Notes: generated from the sequence alone by a model not told the origin. A stretch of DNA of 39,849 bases from an uncultured Sphingomonas sp. (GCA_913775025.1 CAJYJW010000032.1:1-39849); one strand, 5' to 3'. Positions 27,052-36,997 are shown, numbered from the stretch's first letter. Made by a program: numbers and translations.

Positions 27052-27855
27052 ATGCCGCGTCAGATCACCGCTTTCTCCAATCCGCTCGTCAAGAGCGTGC
27101 GGCTGCTGCGCGAGAAGCGGCATCGGCGCGAGCAGAAGCGATTCCTCGCGGAGGGGCTACGAATCCTGACCGAGGCGATGGACGCCGGCCGCATCCCCGA
27201 GACGATCTTCTTCGCCGCCGAGTCCGCCGCCCACCCCCTGGTGCGGCGATTGGTGGCGGCGGTGGAGGGGCGAGGGGGCGAAGCAGTCGAAACTACCCGC
27301 GACATTCTTCACAAGCTGTCCGGCAAGGACAATCCGCAAACGGTGCTGGGCGTCTATGCCGAATTCGCGCTTCCGCTGGCGGCGCTGGATCGCGCGTCCG
27401 CGCCGATTTGGCTGGTGGCGCAGTCGCTGCGCGATCCCGGTAATCTGGGCACCATATTGCGGACGGGCGACGCGGTTGGCGCCGGCGGGCTGATCCTGAT
27501 CGACGAGTGTGTCGATCCCTTTTCCGTCGAGGCGGTGCGCGCCTCGATGGGGGCGCTGTTCACCCAGACGATCGCGACCGCCGCCTGGCCTGATTTTATC
27601 GCATGGTTGCGGAGCGGGCCGGGGCAGCTTGTCGGGATGAGCCTCGACACCGATCATGATTATCAGGGGCCGCGCTATGCCGCTCCGACCTTTCTGCTCG
27701 TCGGCAACGAGGCGCAGGGCTTGCCGCCGGCCTATGCGGCGGAATGCGACCTGCTGGTGAAGATGCCGATGCTCGGCCGCGCCGACAGTCTGAACGCGGC
27801 GGTGGCGATGGCCGTGATGGCCTATGAGGTACTCAACCAGCGCCGCCATGCCTGA
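27052..27855 (+). CDS. TrmH/SpoU-family RNA 2'-O-methyltransferase
   Basis: SNPLVKSVRLLREKRHRREQKRFLAEGLRIL; DPGNLGTILRTGDAVGAGGLILID; FLLVGNEAQGLP; SLNAAVAMAVMAYE. Confidence 0.93.
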   Translation: MPRQITAFSNPLVKSVRLLREKRHRREQKRFLAEGLRILTEAMDAGRIPETIFFAAESAAHPLVRRLVAAVEGRGGEAVETTRDILHKLSGKDNPQTVLGVYAEFALPLAALDRASAPIWLVAQSLRDPGNLGTILRTGDAVGAGGLILIDECVDPFSVEAVRASMGALFTQTIATAAWPDFIAWLRSGPGQLVGMSLDTDHDYQGPRYAAPTFLLVGNEAQGLPPAYAAECDLLVKMPMLGRADSLNAAVAMAVMAYEVLNQRRHA

Positions 27856-27910
27856 CCGCGACCATTGACCGCGTCGTGCGTTCGACCGGGGCAATCAACC
27901 GGAGACGACC

Positions 27911-28141
27911 ATGAGCGACGCCAATGCCGTAAACACTCGCCAGCGCGAGATCGCCGTCGAGCATGTACTGTTCAAGCTGATCGAATATGTCGAGGCGAAG
28001 CATCCGGGCCTGCTCGACTTTATTGAGGGCAGTCTCGACCATCTTGGCGACCCGGCGACCGATGGAAGCAAGGATGACGAGGCGGTCCGTTCGATCGCCG
28101 CGAAGATGCTGACGGGTGCACGTCGCGAGGGCGTCAAATAA
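27911..28141 (+). CDS. Small hypothetical protein
   Basis: 76 aa ORF with GGAGACGACC upstream; REIAVEHVLFKLIEYVEAKHPGLLDFIEGSLDHLGD. Confidence 0.65.
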   Translation: MSDANAVNTRQREIAVEHVLFKLIEYVEAKHPGLLDFIEGSLDHLGDPATDGSKDDEAVRSIAAKMLTGARREGVK

Positions 28142-28166
28142 GCGAATAGAGGATGGCCGGCGGCGG

Positions 28167-28242
28167 TGGTGGAGCTGAGGGGAATCGAACCCCTGACCTC
28201 TGCAGTGCGATTGCAGCGCTCTCCCATCTGAGCTACAGCCCC
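28167..28242 (-). tRNA. tRNA-Ala (CGC)
   Basis: Minus strand GGGGCTGTAGCTCAGATGGGAGAGCGCTGCAATCGCACTGCAGAGGTCAGGGGTTCGATTCCCCTCAGCTCCACCA. Confidence 0.95.
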
Positions 28243-28462
28243 GCTCGCCGGGCGCTCCCTCTAGCCGCCCCCCGGGCGGTATGCAACGCCCTATTTCCAT
28301 GACGGCTGATTTTGACGTCCCAGCAACTGCGACGGGCCGTTCGTCGCGCGGGCGGCCAGGCATCGGAACGATATTCCCGGTCGACATTTTATTCGCCGAG
28401 GCCGCGCAGTGGCATCCAGCCTGAGAAGACGTGGTTTCGCCAGCAGGAAGCAGGAGGATCAT

Positions 28463-29422
28463 ATGGCATATGATCGTGACGACCGCCGTTATGGTCGTGA
28501 CCAGAGCTATGGCTACCGCCCCCAGGGGCCCGGTCGCGATCGCGAGCGCGGCTATGGCCGGGGTGAGGATCTGAGCTACAACCGCGATCGCGGCTACGGT
28601 GGTGGCGAGGCGTATCGCGCCCGTGGCGAGAACGACCGTTACGGTGCGCGCGATTACGGCCGCGCCGGACGTGGTGACGAGCGGGCCGATTACGGCCGTG
28701 CGCCACAGGGCTATGATTACGAAGAGCGCGGCTTTTTCGATCGCGCCAGCGACGAGGTTCGGTCGTGGTTCGGCGATGAGGAGGCCGAGCGCCGCCGCCG
28801 TTACGACGAACGTTTCTCGGGGCGCGACTACGATCGGGATTCCGCAAGCTACGCACGCGAAACGTCCGGCCGTTCGATAGCCTATTCGTCCGGTGCCGAT
28901 GCCGGAATGGGCCTTGGCCTGCCGTCCGCCGGCTACGGCTGGAGCGCGCGGGATCGCGACAATCGCGACGATGATCGCGGGCATGATCCCAGCTATCGCT
29001 CGTGGCGCGACCGCCAGATCGAGGCGATCGATCGCGACTATGACGATTACCGTCGTGAGCATCAGGCGAAGTTCGACAACGAGTTCTCCGGATGGCGCAA
29101 CCGCCGCCAGGGGCAGCGTGACTCGCTCCAGCAGGTAAAGGAGCATCAGGAGGTCGTCGGGTCGGACGGTCAGCACGTGGGCAAGGTCGATCACGTACGT
29201 GGCGACCGCATTCTGCTCACCAAGACGGACGAGAATGCCGGTGGCCATCACCACTCGATCCCGTCCAGCTGGATCTCGAAGGTCGGCGAAAAGGTCGAGA
29301 TCGACCGTACCGCCGCCGAGGCCCAAAAGGCTTGGAAGGACGAAGATCGCAACAGTGCGATCGGCGGCAACAGCACGACGGCCACTCAGGGGCTCAATCG
29401 GAGCTTTTCCGGCACCTACTAA
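28463..29422 (+). CDS. DUF2171 protein with long Tyr/Arg/Gly/Asp-rich N-terminus
   Basis: AGGAGG 5' of ATG; C-terminus VKEHQEVVGSDGQHVGKVDHVRGDRILLTKTDENAGGHHHSIPSSWI; disordered-looking N-terminus. Confidence 0.85.
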   Translation: MAYDRDDRRYGRDQSYGYRPQGPGRDRERGYGRGEDLSYNRDRGYGGGEAYRARGENDRYGARDYGRAGRGDERADYGRAPQGYDYEERGFFDRASDEVRSWFGDEEAERRRRYDERFSGRDYDRDSASYARETSGRSIAYSSGADAGMGLGLPSAGYGWSARDRDNRDDDRGHDPSYRSWRDRQIEAIDRDYDDYRREHQAKFDNEFSGWRNRRQGQRDSLQQVKEHQEVVGSDGQHVGKVDHVRGDRILLTKTDENAGGHHHSIPSSWISKVGEKVEIDRTAAEAQKAWKDEDRNSAIGGNSTTATQGLNRSFSGTY

Positions 29423-29428
29423 GACTGC

Positions 29429-29478
29429 CGTAGCTTCATGAGAGGGAGCCTCGCGTAGCTTCATGAGAGGGAGCCTCG
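29429..29478 (+). repeat. 25-bp perfect tandem duplication
   Basis: CGTAGCTTCATGAGAGGGAGCCTCG at 29429-29453 and 29454-29478. Confidence 0.95.
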
Positions 29479-29498
29479 CTTGCGAGGCTCCCTCTTTT
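29466..29498 (+). terminator. Rho-independent terminator after the DUF2171 gene
   Basis: 13-bp perfect stem AGAGGGAGCCTCG/CGAGGCTCCCTCT, CTTG loop, trailing T run. Confidence 0.88.
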
Positions 29499-29505
29499 CG
29501 TGTCG

Positions 29506-30378
29506 TCAGATGCCCGATCCGGCGAACGTATCGCACTGGGCGGGATCGCCGGTTTCGAGACCGCGCCTCAGCCATTGCTGCCGCTGCGCGGACGTGCCGT
29601 GGGTGAAGCTTTCCGGCACGGGGCGCTGGCCGGCCGCCTCCTGCAACGTATCGTCACCAATCGCCTGCGCCGCGCGCAGCCCCTCCTCGGCGTCACCCGG
29701 TTCGAGCAGGTTGACGTCGTTCTTCGCCCACACGCCGGCATAGCAGTCCGCTTGTAGCTCCATCATTACCTGCAGCGCATTGCCCTCCGCCTGGCTGGCG
29801 TTGGCCTGCGCCCGGCGGACGCGATCCGCCGTGCCGGTGAGGTTCTGGACGTGATGCCCGACTTCATGCGCGATCACATAGGCCTGCGCGAAGTCTCCGG
29901 GCGCGCCGAACTTCTGGCGCAGTTCGTTGAAGAAATCGGTATCGAGGTAGATCTTGCTATCCGACGGGCAATAGAAAGGCCCCATTGCGGACTGCGCGAC
30001 ACCGCAGCCCGAACGGCCCGTGCTGCTGTAGAAGCTCAACACGGCCGGCGTATATTGCTTGCCCTGCCTGGCGAAGAGATCGGTCCACCGCCGTTCGGTC
30101 GACCCCAGCACCTTCAGAGAGAAGCGCTGCACGTCCGTCAGTTGCGAAGGATCGGTCGAGACAGGGCTACTCTGCTGCATCGGCACGCCGCCGCCGCCCA
30201 GCAGGCTGAGCGGGTTGATCCCCAGCACCAGCGCACCGATCACGATGATCGCCAGTATCCCGCAGCCAAGCTTGCCGTTGCCGAGCAATAGGCCCAGCGG
30301 AAAGCCGCCGCCCATGCCCCCGCCGCCACGGCCCTGCACCTCGAAGTTGGTGCTTTCCTGCTCGTCGTCGAGCCGCAT
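29506..30378 (-). CDS. Neutral zinc metallopeptidase, YpfJ family
   Basis: AQAYVIAHEVGHHVQNLTG; RSGCGVAQSAMGPFYCPSDSKIYLDTDFF; single TM. Confidence 0.93.
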   Translation of the reverse strand: MRLDDEQESTNFEVQGRGGGGMGGGFPLGLLLGNGKLGCGILAIIVIGALVLGINPLSLLGGGGVPMQQSSPVSTDPSQLTDVQRFSLKVLGSTERRWTDLFARQGKQYTPAVLSFYSSTGRSGCGVAQSAMGPFYCPSDSKIYLDTDFFNELRQKFGAPGDFAQAYVIAHEVGHHVQNLTGTADRVRRAQANASQAEGNALQVMMELQADCYAGVWAKNDVNLLEPGDAEEGLRAAQAIGDDTLQEAAGQRPVPESFTHGTSAQRQQWLRRGLETGDPAQCDTFAGSGI

Positions 30379-30505
30379 GCATGATCCCCTAGAAACGCTG
30401 AACCGCGTCGGACCATGCGCTGACCATCGCGCGAGGGCAACCGCGCCTTGCAGGGCGCGCGGGCGCCGCTTAAGCCGGTGGTATAAAGTTACCTAGAGGT
30501 TCCTG

Positions 30506-33121
30506 ATGCGCCGTTCCGCCATTCTTGCTGCACCGCTCCTCCTCGCTCTCGGTGGCGCCGCTCCGGGCGCCGCCCCCGGCCGGCTGCCCGATGGCGTGAC
30601 GCCGATCAACTACGACATCACGGTCGATCCCGATGCGAAGGCGCTGACCTTCACCGGCAGCGAAGTCGTAACGATCGCGGTCGCGGCCCCCACCCGCACG
30701 ATCACGCTGAACGCCGCAGATCTGAAGATCGGCGCGGTGCGGCTGGACGGCGGCGTCATGCCCACCGTCTCGCTCGACAACGCACGGCAGACGATGACGC
30801 TGACTTTCGCCGCCCCTGTGACGCCCGGCACCCACAAGCTGTCGATCGCTTGGTCTGGCACGATCAACCGGTCCGCCGCCGGGCTGTTCGCGGTGGATTA
30901 CAAGAATGCCAAGGGCGGAGATGAGCGCATGCTCGTGACCCAGTTCGAGGCGGCGGACGGCCGCCGCTTCGCCCCGATGTGGGACGAGCCCGCGCGCAAG
31001 GCGACCTTCCGCCTGACCGCCGCCGCGCCGGACGGGCAGACCGCCTTCTCGAATATGCCGGTGGAGGGGCGCAGAAAGGGGCCAGGGGGCAAGACGCTCG
31101 TCACCTTCGCGACAACGCCAAAGATGTCCAGCTACCTCCTGTTTCTCGGGCTGGGCGATATCGAACGCAAGGCCAAAACGTTCGGCAATACCGAGATCGG
31201 CATCATCACCCGCAAGGGCGCGATCGATCAGGGCGATTACGCGCTGGAGAGCGCGGGCCGGCTGCTTGCTTATTATAACGATTATTTCGGCACGCCCTAT
31301 CCCCTGCCCAAGATGGATATGATCGCGGCGCCCGGCAGCAGTCAATTCTTCTCCGCAATGGAAAATTGGGGGGCGATCCTTTACTTCGATCGCGTCTTGC
31401 TCCTCGATCCCAAGCTGTCGTCCGAGAATGATCGCCAGCGCATCTTCACCGTCGTCGCGCATGAGATGGCGCATCAGTGGTTCGGCGATCTCGTCACGAT
31501 GGGCTGGTGGGACGACCTGTGGCTGAACGAAGGCTTCGCCAGCTGGATGGAAGGCAAGGCCAGCCACGATCTGAACCCTAGCTGGAACAAGGCCGCGCAG
31601 GATGTCGCGTTTGAGCGGGAGCGGGCGATGGCGGCGGACGCCCGCGTCAGCACGCATGCGATCGTGCAGAAGATCGATACGGTCGAGCAGATTTCCCAGG
31701 CGTTCGATGCGATCACATATGCCAAGGGGCAGGCGGTGATCGGCATGATCGAGGCGGCGCTCGGCCCCGATGCGTTCCGCGATGGCGTGCGCCGCTACAT
31801 GGCGAAATACAAATATGGCAACACGCAGACCGACCAGTTGTGGACCGAGCTGTCCGCTACCTCGGGCCGCCCGGTCAAACCGTTTGCCGACAGTTTCACC
31901 CTGCAAGGCGGCGTGCCGCTGATCCGGGGCGGCGATCCGGCTTGCCGGGCAGGCACCACGCGGCTGACGGTGGCGCAGGATCGCTTCGGTCTCGATCCCG
32001 CTTCCAAGGCGCCGCGCAAGTGGATCGTGCCGGTGCGGGTGAAGGGGGATAATGCGCTGGCCAAGCTGGATGTGACCGGCCCCGCCGCCCGTCCGATGAC
32101 GCTCGCCGGCTGCGGCCTCGCGGTCGTCAATCCGGGGATGCAGGGCTATTATCGCTTCCTGCCGACACAGACGCATTTCGATGCGCTGCGCAACGGCTTC
32201 GCGGGGCTGGTCCTGACCGATCAGGTCGGCTTCATGGGCGACACGCTGGCGCTGGCCAACGGCGGCTATGCGCCGCTCGACCGCTTTCTGGGCTTGATCG
32301 ATCGCCTGCCGGCCGGGGCCGATCCGCTGGTGTGGAACATGGCGGCGGTGCAGCTTGCCGGCATCGATCGCACGCTCGCCGGCGATCCGGGGCGGGCCGC
32401 GTTCCGCCGCCGGGCCGCCGCCGTACTCGCCCCGCAGTTCGAGCGCGTCGGTTTCATGCCGCGCGCCGGCGACACGCCCGCCGCAAGCCAGTTGCGTGAG
32501 GTGTTGATCGCCGTGCTTGGCCGCTTCGGCTATGCGCCGGTGGTCACGGCGTCGCGCAAGGCCGTCACCGGCGGCCTGGACGCGCTGCCCGCCGCCACGC
32601 GCGGCGCGGTGCTGAACGCCTATGCCTATAACGCCACGCCGGCGGACTGGGACCAGCTCCATTCGCTTGCCCGGACCGAGCGTAATCCGCTCGCCCAGCG
32701 GGATCTGTACGCGGCGCTGGCCTCTCCGGCGGATCCGGCGCTGGCGCGTCGCGCGCTCGACCTCGCCATGACGGATGAGCCGACCACCCCCGATCGCGCG
32801 CAGATGATCTCCGGCGTCTCGATCGAGCATCCCGCGCTGGCATTCGATTTCGCGACGGCGCGGATGGATGCGATCAATGATCTGGTCGAGGCAAGCTCGC
32901 GCCCGCGCTATATCGCGCGCCTCGCCGCCGCGTCGGGCGATCCGGCGGTGGCGGATCGGGTGGAGGCCTATGCCGCCGCTAAGCTCGCCGCCGGCTCCCG
33001 CCAGACCGCGACCGAGGCGGTGACCGGCATTCGCTATCGCGCCCGCCTGCGGGCTGAGCAGGCGGCGCCGATCGCGGCTTGGTCCGCATCGGCGCCCATG
33101 GCGCCGCGCAGCGGAGCCTGA
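30506..33121 (+). CDS. M1-family metallo-aminopeptidase (PepN-like), secreted
   Basis: SAMENWGAI; VVAHEMAHQWFGDLVTMGWWDDLWLNEGFASW; signal peptide. Confidence 0.95.
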   Translation: MRRSAILAAPLLLALGGAAPGAAPGRLPDGVTPINYDITVDPDAKALTFTGSEVVTIAVAAPTRTITLNAADLKIGAVRLDGGVMPTVSLDNARQTMTLTFAAPVTPGTHKLSIAWSGTINRSAAGLFAVDYKNAKGGDERMLVTQFEAADGRRFAPMWDEPARKATFRLTAAAPDGQTAFSNMPVEGRRKGPGGKTLVTFATTPKMSSYLLFLGLGDIERKAKTFGNTEIGIITRKGAIDQGDYALESAGRLLAYYNDYFGTPYPLPKMDMIAAPGSSQFFSAMENWGAILYFDRVLLLDPKLSSENDRQRIFTVVAHEMAHQWFGDLVTMGWWDDLWLNEGFASWMEGKASHDLNPSWNKAAQDVAFERERAMAADARVSTHAIVQKIDTVEQISQAFDAITYAKGQAVIGMIEAALGPDAFRDGVRRYMAKYKYGNTQTDQLWTELSATSGRPVKPFADSFTLQGGVPLIRGGDPACRAGTTRLTVAQDRFGLDPASKAPRKWIVPVRVKGDNALAKLDVTGPAARPMTLAGCGLAVVNPGMQGYYRFLPTQTHFDALRNGFAGLVLTDQVGFMGDTLALANGGYAPLDRFLGLIDRLPAGADPLVWNMAAVQLAGIDRTLAGDPGRAAFRRRAAAVLAPQFERVGFMPRAGDTPAASQLREVLIAVLGRFGYAPVVTASRKAVTGGLDALPAATRGAVLNAYAYNATPADWDQLHSLARTERNPLAQRDLYAALASPADPALARRALDLAMTDEPTTPDRAQMISGVSIEHPALAFDFATARMDAINDLVEASSRPRYIARLAAASGDPAVADRVEAYAAAKLAAGSRQTATEAVTGIRYRARLRAEQAAPIAAWSASAPMAPRSGA

Positions 33122-33128
33122 GGGGGAG

Positions 33129-34292
33129 TTGAAGCCCGCCACCATAACCGGCACATCAATGCCGATGCCTGAAACGAGCGCCCCGCCACCACTGCCGCTG
33201 CCCGATCAGGTGGCGTTGGTGTTGCAGGGCGGGGGCGCTTTGGGGGCCTATCAGGCCGGTGTGTACGAAGCGCTGGCCGCCGCGGCGATCGAGATAGACT
33301 GGGTGGCCGGCATCTCGATCGGGGCGGTCAACGCGGCGATCATCGCCGGAAACCCACCCGGCCGCCGGGTCGAGCGGCTGCGCGCCTTCTGGGACAAGGT
33401 TTCGGGCGGGCTGCCCAACGTGCCGCTATGGCTGGGCGACCAGATGCGCGAGGCGATGCACTTGTGGTCGGCCGGATGGGTCGCGGCGGCGGGGGTGCCC
33501 GGCTTCTTCACCCCCCGGATTCTGCCGCCGATGCTGGCGACGGCGGGTACGCCCGCCGCGCTCAGCTTCTATGACAACACGCCGCTCGTCTCGACGCTGG
33601 ACAGCCTGATCGACTGGGATCTGCTGAACGACGGGCCGGTGCGGCTGTCGGTCGGCGCGGTCGAACTGGAAAGCGGTAACTTTCACTATTTCGACAGCCG
33701 GAACGAGCGACTGGATGCCCGCCACATCATGGCATCCGGCGCCTTGCCGCCCGGCCTGCCGCCGGTGGAGATCGACGGCAAGCTTTGGTGGGATGGCGGC
33801 CTCGTCTCCAATACGCCCCTCGTCCATGTGCTCGATCGCCAGCCGTGCGATCTGCTGGTGTTCCAAGTCGATCTGTTCGCCGCCGCCAACGCGTTGCCGC
33901 GCACGATGATGGATGTGCTGGCGCGCGCGAAGGAAATCCAGTTTTCCAGCCGCACGCGGCAGGTGTCCGATCAATTGTTGCGGCTGCGGCAGGAGCGGGA
34001 GGCGATCCGCCTGTTACTCGACAAGCTGCCGCCCGGCCTTCGGGATGACCCTCAGGTCTCCCTGCTGGCCGAGGCATCGCGTGAGCATAACGTCAGCCTC
34101 GTCCAACTCGTCTATCGCGCCAACGCGTGGGAGGGCGGGGCGCGGGACTATGAGTTTTCCGCCCGCACCATGGCCGAGCATTGGGCGGCGGGGCAGGCGG
34201 CGGTCGCCGAGACGATCGATCGTTCCAACCTCCTCGCCCGCAACATTCTCGACGGCAAGACCGCCGCCTTCGACCTCGCCAGACCGGAGTAG
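33129..34292 (+). CDS. Patatin-like phospholipase with DUF3734
   Basis: VALVLQGGGALGAYQAGVYEAL, AGISIGAVNAAII (GxSxG), WWDGGLVSNTPL; start uncertain (TTG 33129 or ATG 33159). Confidence 0.9.
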   Translation: MKPATITGTSMPMPETSAPPPLPLPDQVALVLQGGGALGAYQAGVYEALAAAAIEIDWVAGISIGAVNAAIIAGNPPGRRVERLRAFWDKVSGGLPNVPLWLGDQMREAMHLWSAGWVAAAGVPGFFTPRILPPMLATAGTPAALSFYDNTPLVSTLDSLIDWDLLNDGPVRLSVGAVELESGNFHYFDSRNERLDARHIMASGALPPGLPPVEIDGKLWWDGGLVSNTPLVHVLDRQPCDLLVFQVDLFAAANALPRTMMDVLARAKEIQFSSRTRQVSDQLLRLRQEREAIRLLLDKLPPGLRDDPQVSLLAEASREHNVSLVQLVYRANAWEGGARDYEFSARTMAEHWAAGQAAVAETIDRSNLLARNILDGKTAAFDLARPE

Positions 34293-34295
34293 ACC

Positions 34296-35078
34296 ATGTT
34301 CCTCAAAGGTAAGACAGCGCTCATCACCGGCTCAACCTCGGGCATCGGCCTCGCCTACGCCAAGGCGCTGGCGGCGGAAGGAGCCGCCATCATGATCAAC
34401 GGTTTTGGCGACGCGGATGCGATCGAGGCGGAGCGCAAGGCGCTGGCGGAGGCCAGCGGCGCTCAGGCGGCCTATTCCCCCGCCGATATGTCCAGGCCGG
34501 ACGAGATCGCCGCGATGGTGAGGGACTGCGAGGATCGCCTGGGCGGGCCGGACATCCTTATCAGCAACGCCGGCGTCCAGCATGTCTCGCCGATCGAGGA
34601 TTTTCCGCCCGAGAAATGGGATCAGATCATCGCAATCAACCTGTCCGCCGCCTTTCATGCCATCCGCGCGGCGGTGCCGGGAATGAAGGCACGCAAGTGG
34701 GGGCGGATCATCAATACCGCCTCGGCGCATTCGCTCACCGCGTCGCCGTTCAAATCCGCCTATGTCGCCGCCAAGCACGGCATCGCCGGCCTGACCAAGA
34801 CGGTCGCGCTGGAGACCGCGACCTTCGGCATCACCGCGAATTGCATCAGCCCGGGCTATGTCTGGACGCCGCTCGTCGAAAAGCAGATCCCCGACACGAT
34901 GAAAGCGCGCGGGATGACGCGCGAGCAGGTGATCAACGACGTGCTGCTCGCCGGTCAGCCGACCAAGGCATTCGTCACCGCCGAGCAGGTGGCGGGCCTC
35001 GCCTTGTGGCTCTGCGGAGATGCGGCCGCCTCCGTGACCGGCGCCAACCTGTCGATGGACGGGGGCTGGACCGCCTGA
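34296..35078 (+). CDS. bdhA: 3-hydroxybutyrate dehydrogenase (SDR)
   Basis: KTALITGSTSGIGLAYAKALAAEGAAIMINGFGD, ILISNAGVQHVSPIEDFP, SAYVAAKHGIAGLTKTVALE, ISPGYVWTPLVEKQIPD. Confidence 0.93.
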   Translation: MFLKGKTALITGSTSGIGLAYAKALAAEGAAIMINGFGDADAIEAERKALAEASGAQAAYSPADMSRPDEIAAMVRDCEDRLGGPDILISNAGVQHVSPIEDFPPEKWDQIIAINLSAAFHAIRAAVPGMKARKWGRIINTASAHSLTASPFKSAYVAAKHGIAGLTKTVALETATFGITANCISPGYVWTPLVEKQIPDTMKARGMTREQVINDVLLAGQPTKAFVTAEQVAGLALWLCGDAAASVTGANLSMDGGWTA

Positions 35079-35143
35079 GCGTTTCCGGCGTTGTTGCATC
35101 AGGGGTGTCGCCCGGATCGTGACCCGCCGGAAGGAAGGGTCGC

Positions 35144-35782
35144 ATGAGACGATGGATGTTGATGCTTTCGGTAGCGGCCATGGCCGCCACCTCGGCGTGC
35201 GCCTCCCACAAAAAAGATCTGCGGCCGGCGGCGGCGGACGCAACGCCGAGAGACTGGCGGACAGTGGCGACCTCGGCCGACCGTGACCGGGTGAGAAACT
35301 GGCGTACCGCCTGGACGCAGGCGCTAACCAAGCTGACCGCCGCCGCCGATCGAAACGCCGCGGCAGCGCAAGGCGTACTTCTTCAACCGGATGCTGCGCT
35401 CACCGGCCCCAGCCCGCCCCCCGGGGCGTATCGCTGCCGTGTCATCAAGCTGGGTGCCAAGGGAGCGGGCGGCATCGACTACATCGCTTATCCGGCATTC
35501 CAGTGCCGCATAACAAGGGAGGGTGGGTCGTTACGCCTCGCGAAGCTGAGCGGGTCGCAACGACCGGCAGGCCTCCTTTTTCCAGATGATGAAGGACGCA
35601 TGATCTTTCTCGGCGCGATGACGCTGGGCGACGAACGTCATCCCCTGACTTACGGGCGCGACGAGGAACGTGACATGGCTGGCATCCTGGAACGGATAGG
35701 GCCGCGCGTCTGGCGTTTGGTCCTGCCCTATCCGCATTGGGAATCGACGTTGGACGTGATGGAGCTGATGCCCGCCGAGTGA
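35144..35782 (+). CDS. DUF4893 protein, probable lipoprotein
   Basis: Lipobox-like AATSAC; YRCRVIKLGAKGAGGIDYIAYPAFQCRI, GSQRPAGLLFPDD. Confidence 0.82.
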   Translation: MRRWMLMLSVAAMAATSACASHKKDLRPAAADATPRDWRTVATSADRDRVRNWRTAWTQALTKLTAAADRNAAAAQGVLLQPDAALTGPSPPPGAYRCRVIKLGAKGAGGIDYIAYPAFQCRITREGGSLRLAKLSGSQRPAGLLFPDDEGRMIFLGAMTLGDERHPLTYGRDEERDMAGILERIGPRVWRLVLPYPHWESTLDVMELMPAE

Positions 35783-35903
35783 TGCCGTTCCGGGCATGCT
35801 GCTGTGATCGATGGAGAATTTATTCGGCAATCGCGCAATATGGCTCTTGGCGAAGAAACAGTCGTTGATGTGCGACAAGATGATCCAGTCGACAGGCACT
35901 CGA

Positions 35904-36233
35904 ATGACACAGGGCAAGTCAGCGGACGATTTCTCGTTCGATACGTCCAGGGCGCCGGATGTCGGGGCGCAGGCGCAGACGTCGCTTCTGTTGCTTGAAA
36001 GCCTGATCCATAGTCTCCTCGACAATGGTGCGCTGACCAAGGCCCAAGCGCTGGACGCGGTAGCGGCGGCCTACGATGTCAAGGCTGAAAGCGCGACGAC
36101 CTTGCCGGAGCCACAGGATCGGCTGCAACGCTCGCTCTCAATCCTGACGCGGATGCGTATCAGCCTTGGCGCGCATTCCGGCCGGTATCGTCCCCCGGCC
36201 GATCCCGATGACGAGGCACGCAGCGATGGGTAA
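35904..36233 (+). CDS. Hypothetical protein
   Basis: ORF 35811-36233 with a plausible start at MTQGKSADD; no family recognised. Confidence 0.5.
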   Translation: MTQGKSADDFSFDTSRAPDVGAQAQTSLLLLESLIHSLLDNGALTKAQALDAVAAAYDVKAESATTLPEPQDRLQRSLSILTRMRISLGAHSGRYRPPADPDDEARSDG

Positions 36234-36262
36234 GACTGATCCGTCCCGCTCGGCCCCACAGC

Positions 36263-36997
36263 TTACGCGATCGCGCTGACCTGATCGAGGTGAAGATAGC
36301 GGGGATTGAAATCACCCGCCGCCGCCAGACCTTCGCGATCTCGGATGAGGATCTGCCGCCCGCTCTGTTCGATCAGGCCATCGGCCACCAGAGCCTTGAG
36401 CATGCGGTTCACGTGGATCGCGGTCAGGCCGGTGATGTCGCCGATCTGTTCCTGCGTCAGCGGCAGGATGAGCGTGTCGCGCCGGGCCATGCCTATCGCT
36501 TCCTCGCGCCGGGCCAGTTCGCAGAGCAGATGGGCGATCCGCATCCGCCCTTCGCGACGGCCGACGTTGGCAAGCCATTCCCGCATGATGGAGGCCTCGA
36601 TCAACGCCTCGGTCCAGAGCGCCTCGCCGATCTCCGGATATTCGAGCGCGAGGGTTCGCAGATGCGCGCGATCGATCTTCACGACACGCAGCGGCGTCAG
36701 CGCCTCGACGCTGTGATCGGCCACCTTCAGAAAGAGATGCTGGAGGTCGAGGAAATCACCGGGTGTCTCCACCGCTACGATCTGTCGATTGCCGCCGCTG
36801 GTGATCTTGTAGCGTATTGCCAGCCCCTCGATCAGTAAGCTGCAGACGGGCGTCGGATCGTTGCCGTCGCGCACCAGGATGCTCCCGGCGGCCACTTCCG
36901 ATTGCGTCGAGGCGGTCGCGGCGAGCGCCTCGCAAGCGGCGCTGCTTAGCTCTCGACGCATGTTAAGCTTGCGCATCAGCAACGCAGTGACGTCCAT
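36263..36997 (-). CDS. Crp/Fnr-family transcriptional regulator
   Basis: cNMP-binding fold GSILVRDGNDPTPVCSLLIEGLAIRYK...PGDFLDLQHLF; HTH LTQEQIGDITGLTAIHVNRMLKAL. Confidence 0.92.
   Translation of the reverse strand: MDVTALLMRKLNMRRELSSAACEALAATASTQSEVAAGSILVRDGNDPTPVCSLLIEGLAIRYKITSGGNRQIVAVETPGDFLDLQHLFLKVADHSVEALTPLRVVKIDRAHLRTLALEYPEIGEALWTEALIEASIMREWLANVGRREGRMRIAHLLCELARREEAIGMARRDTLILPLTQEQIGDITGLTAIHVNRMLKALVADGLIEQSGRQILIRDREGLAAAGDFNPRYLHLDQVSAIA

Noticed and set aside
27833-29575. 580-aa minus-strand ORF with hydrophobic stretches
   Set aside because: Runs through tRNA-Ala, the 76-aa ORF and the terminator and is antisense to the DUF2171 gene
30470-33154. 894-aa minus-strand ORF
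   Set aside because: Antisense to the clear M1 aminopeptidase; Arg/His/Gly-rich composition is typical of GC-rich shadow ORFs
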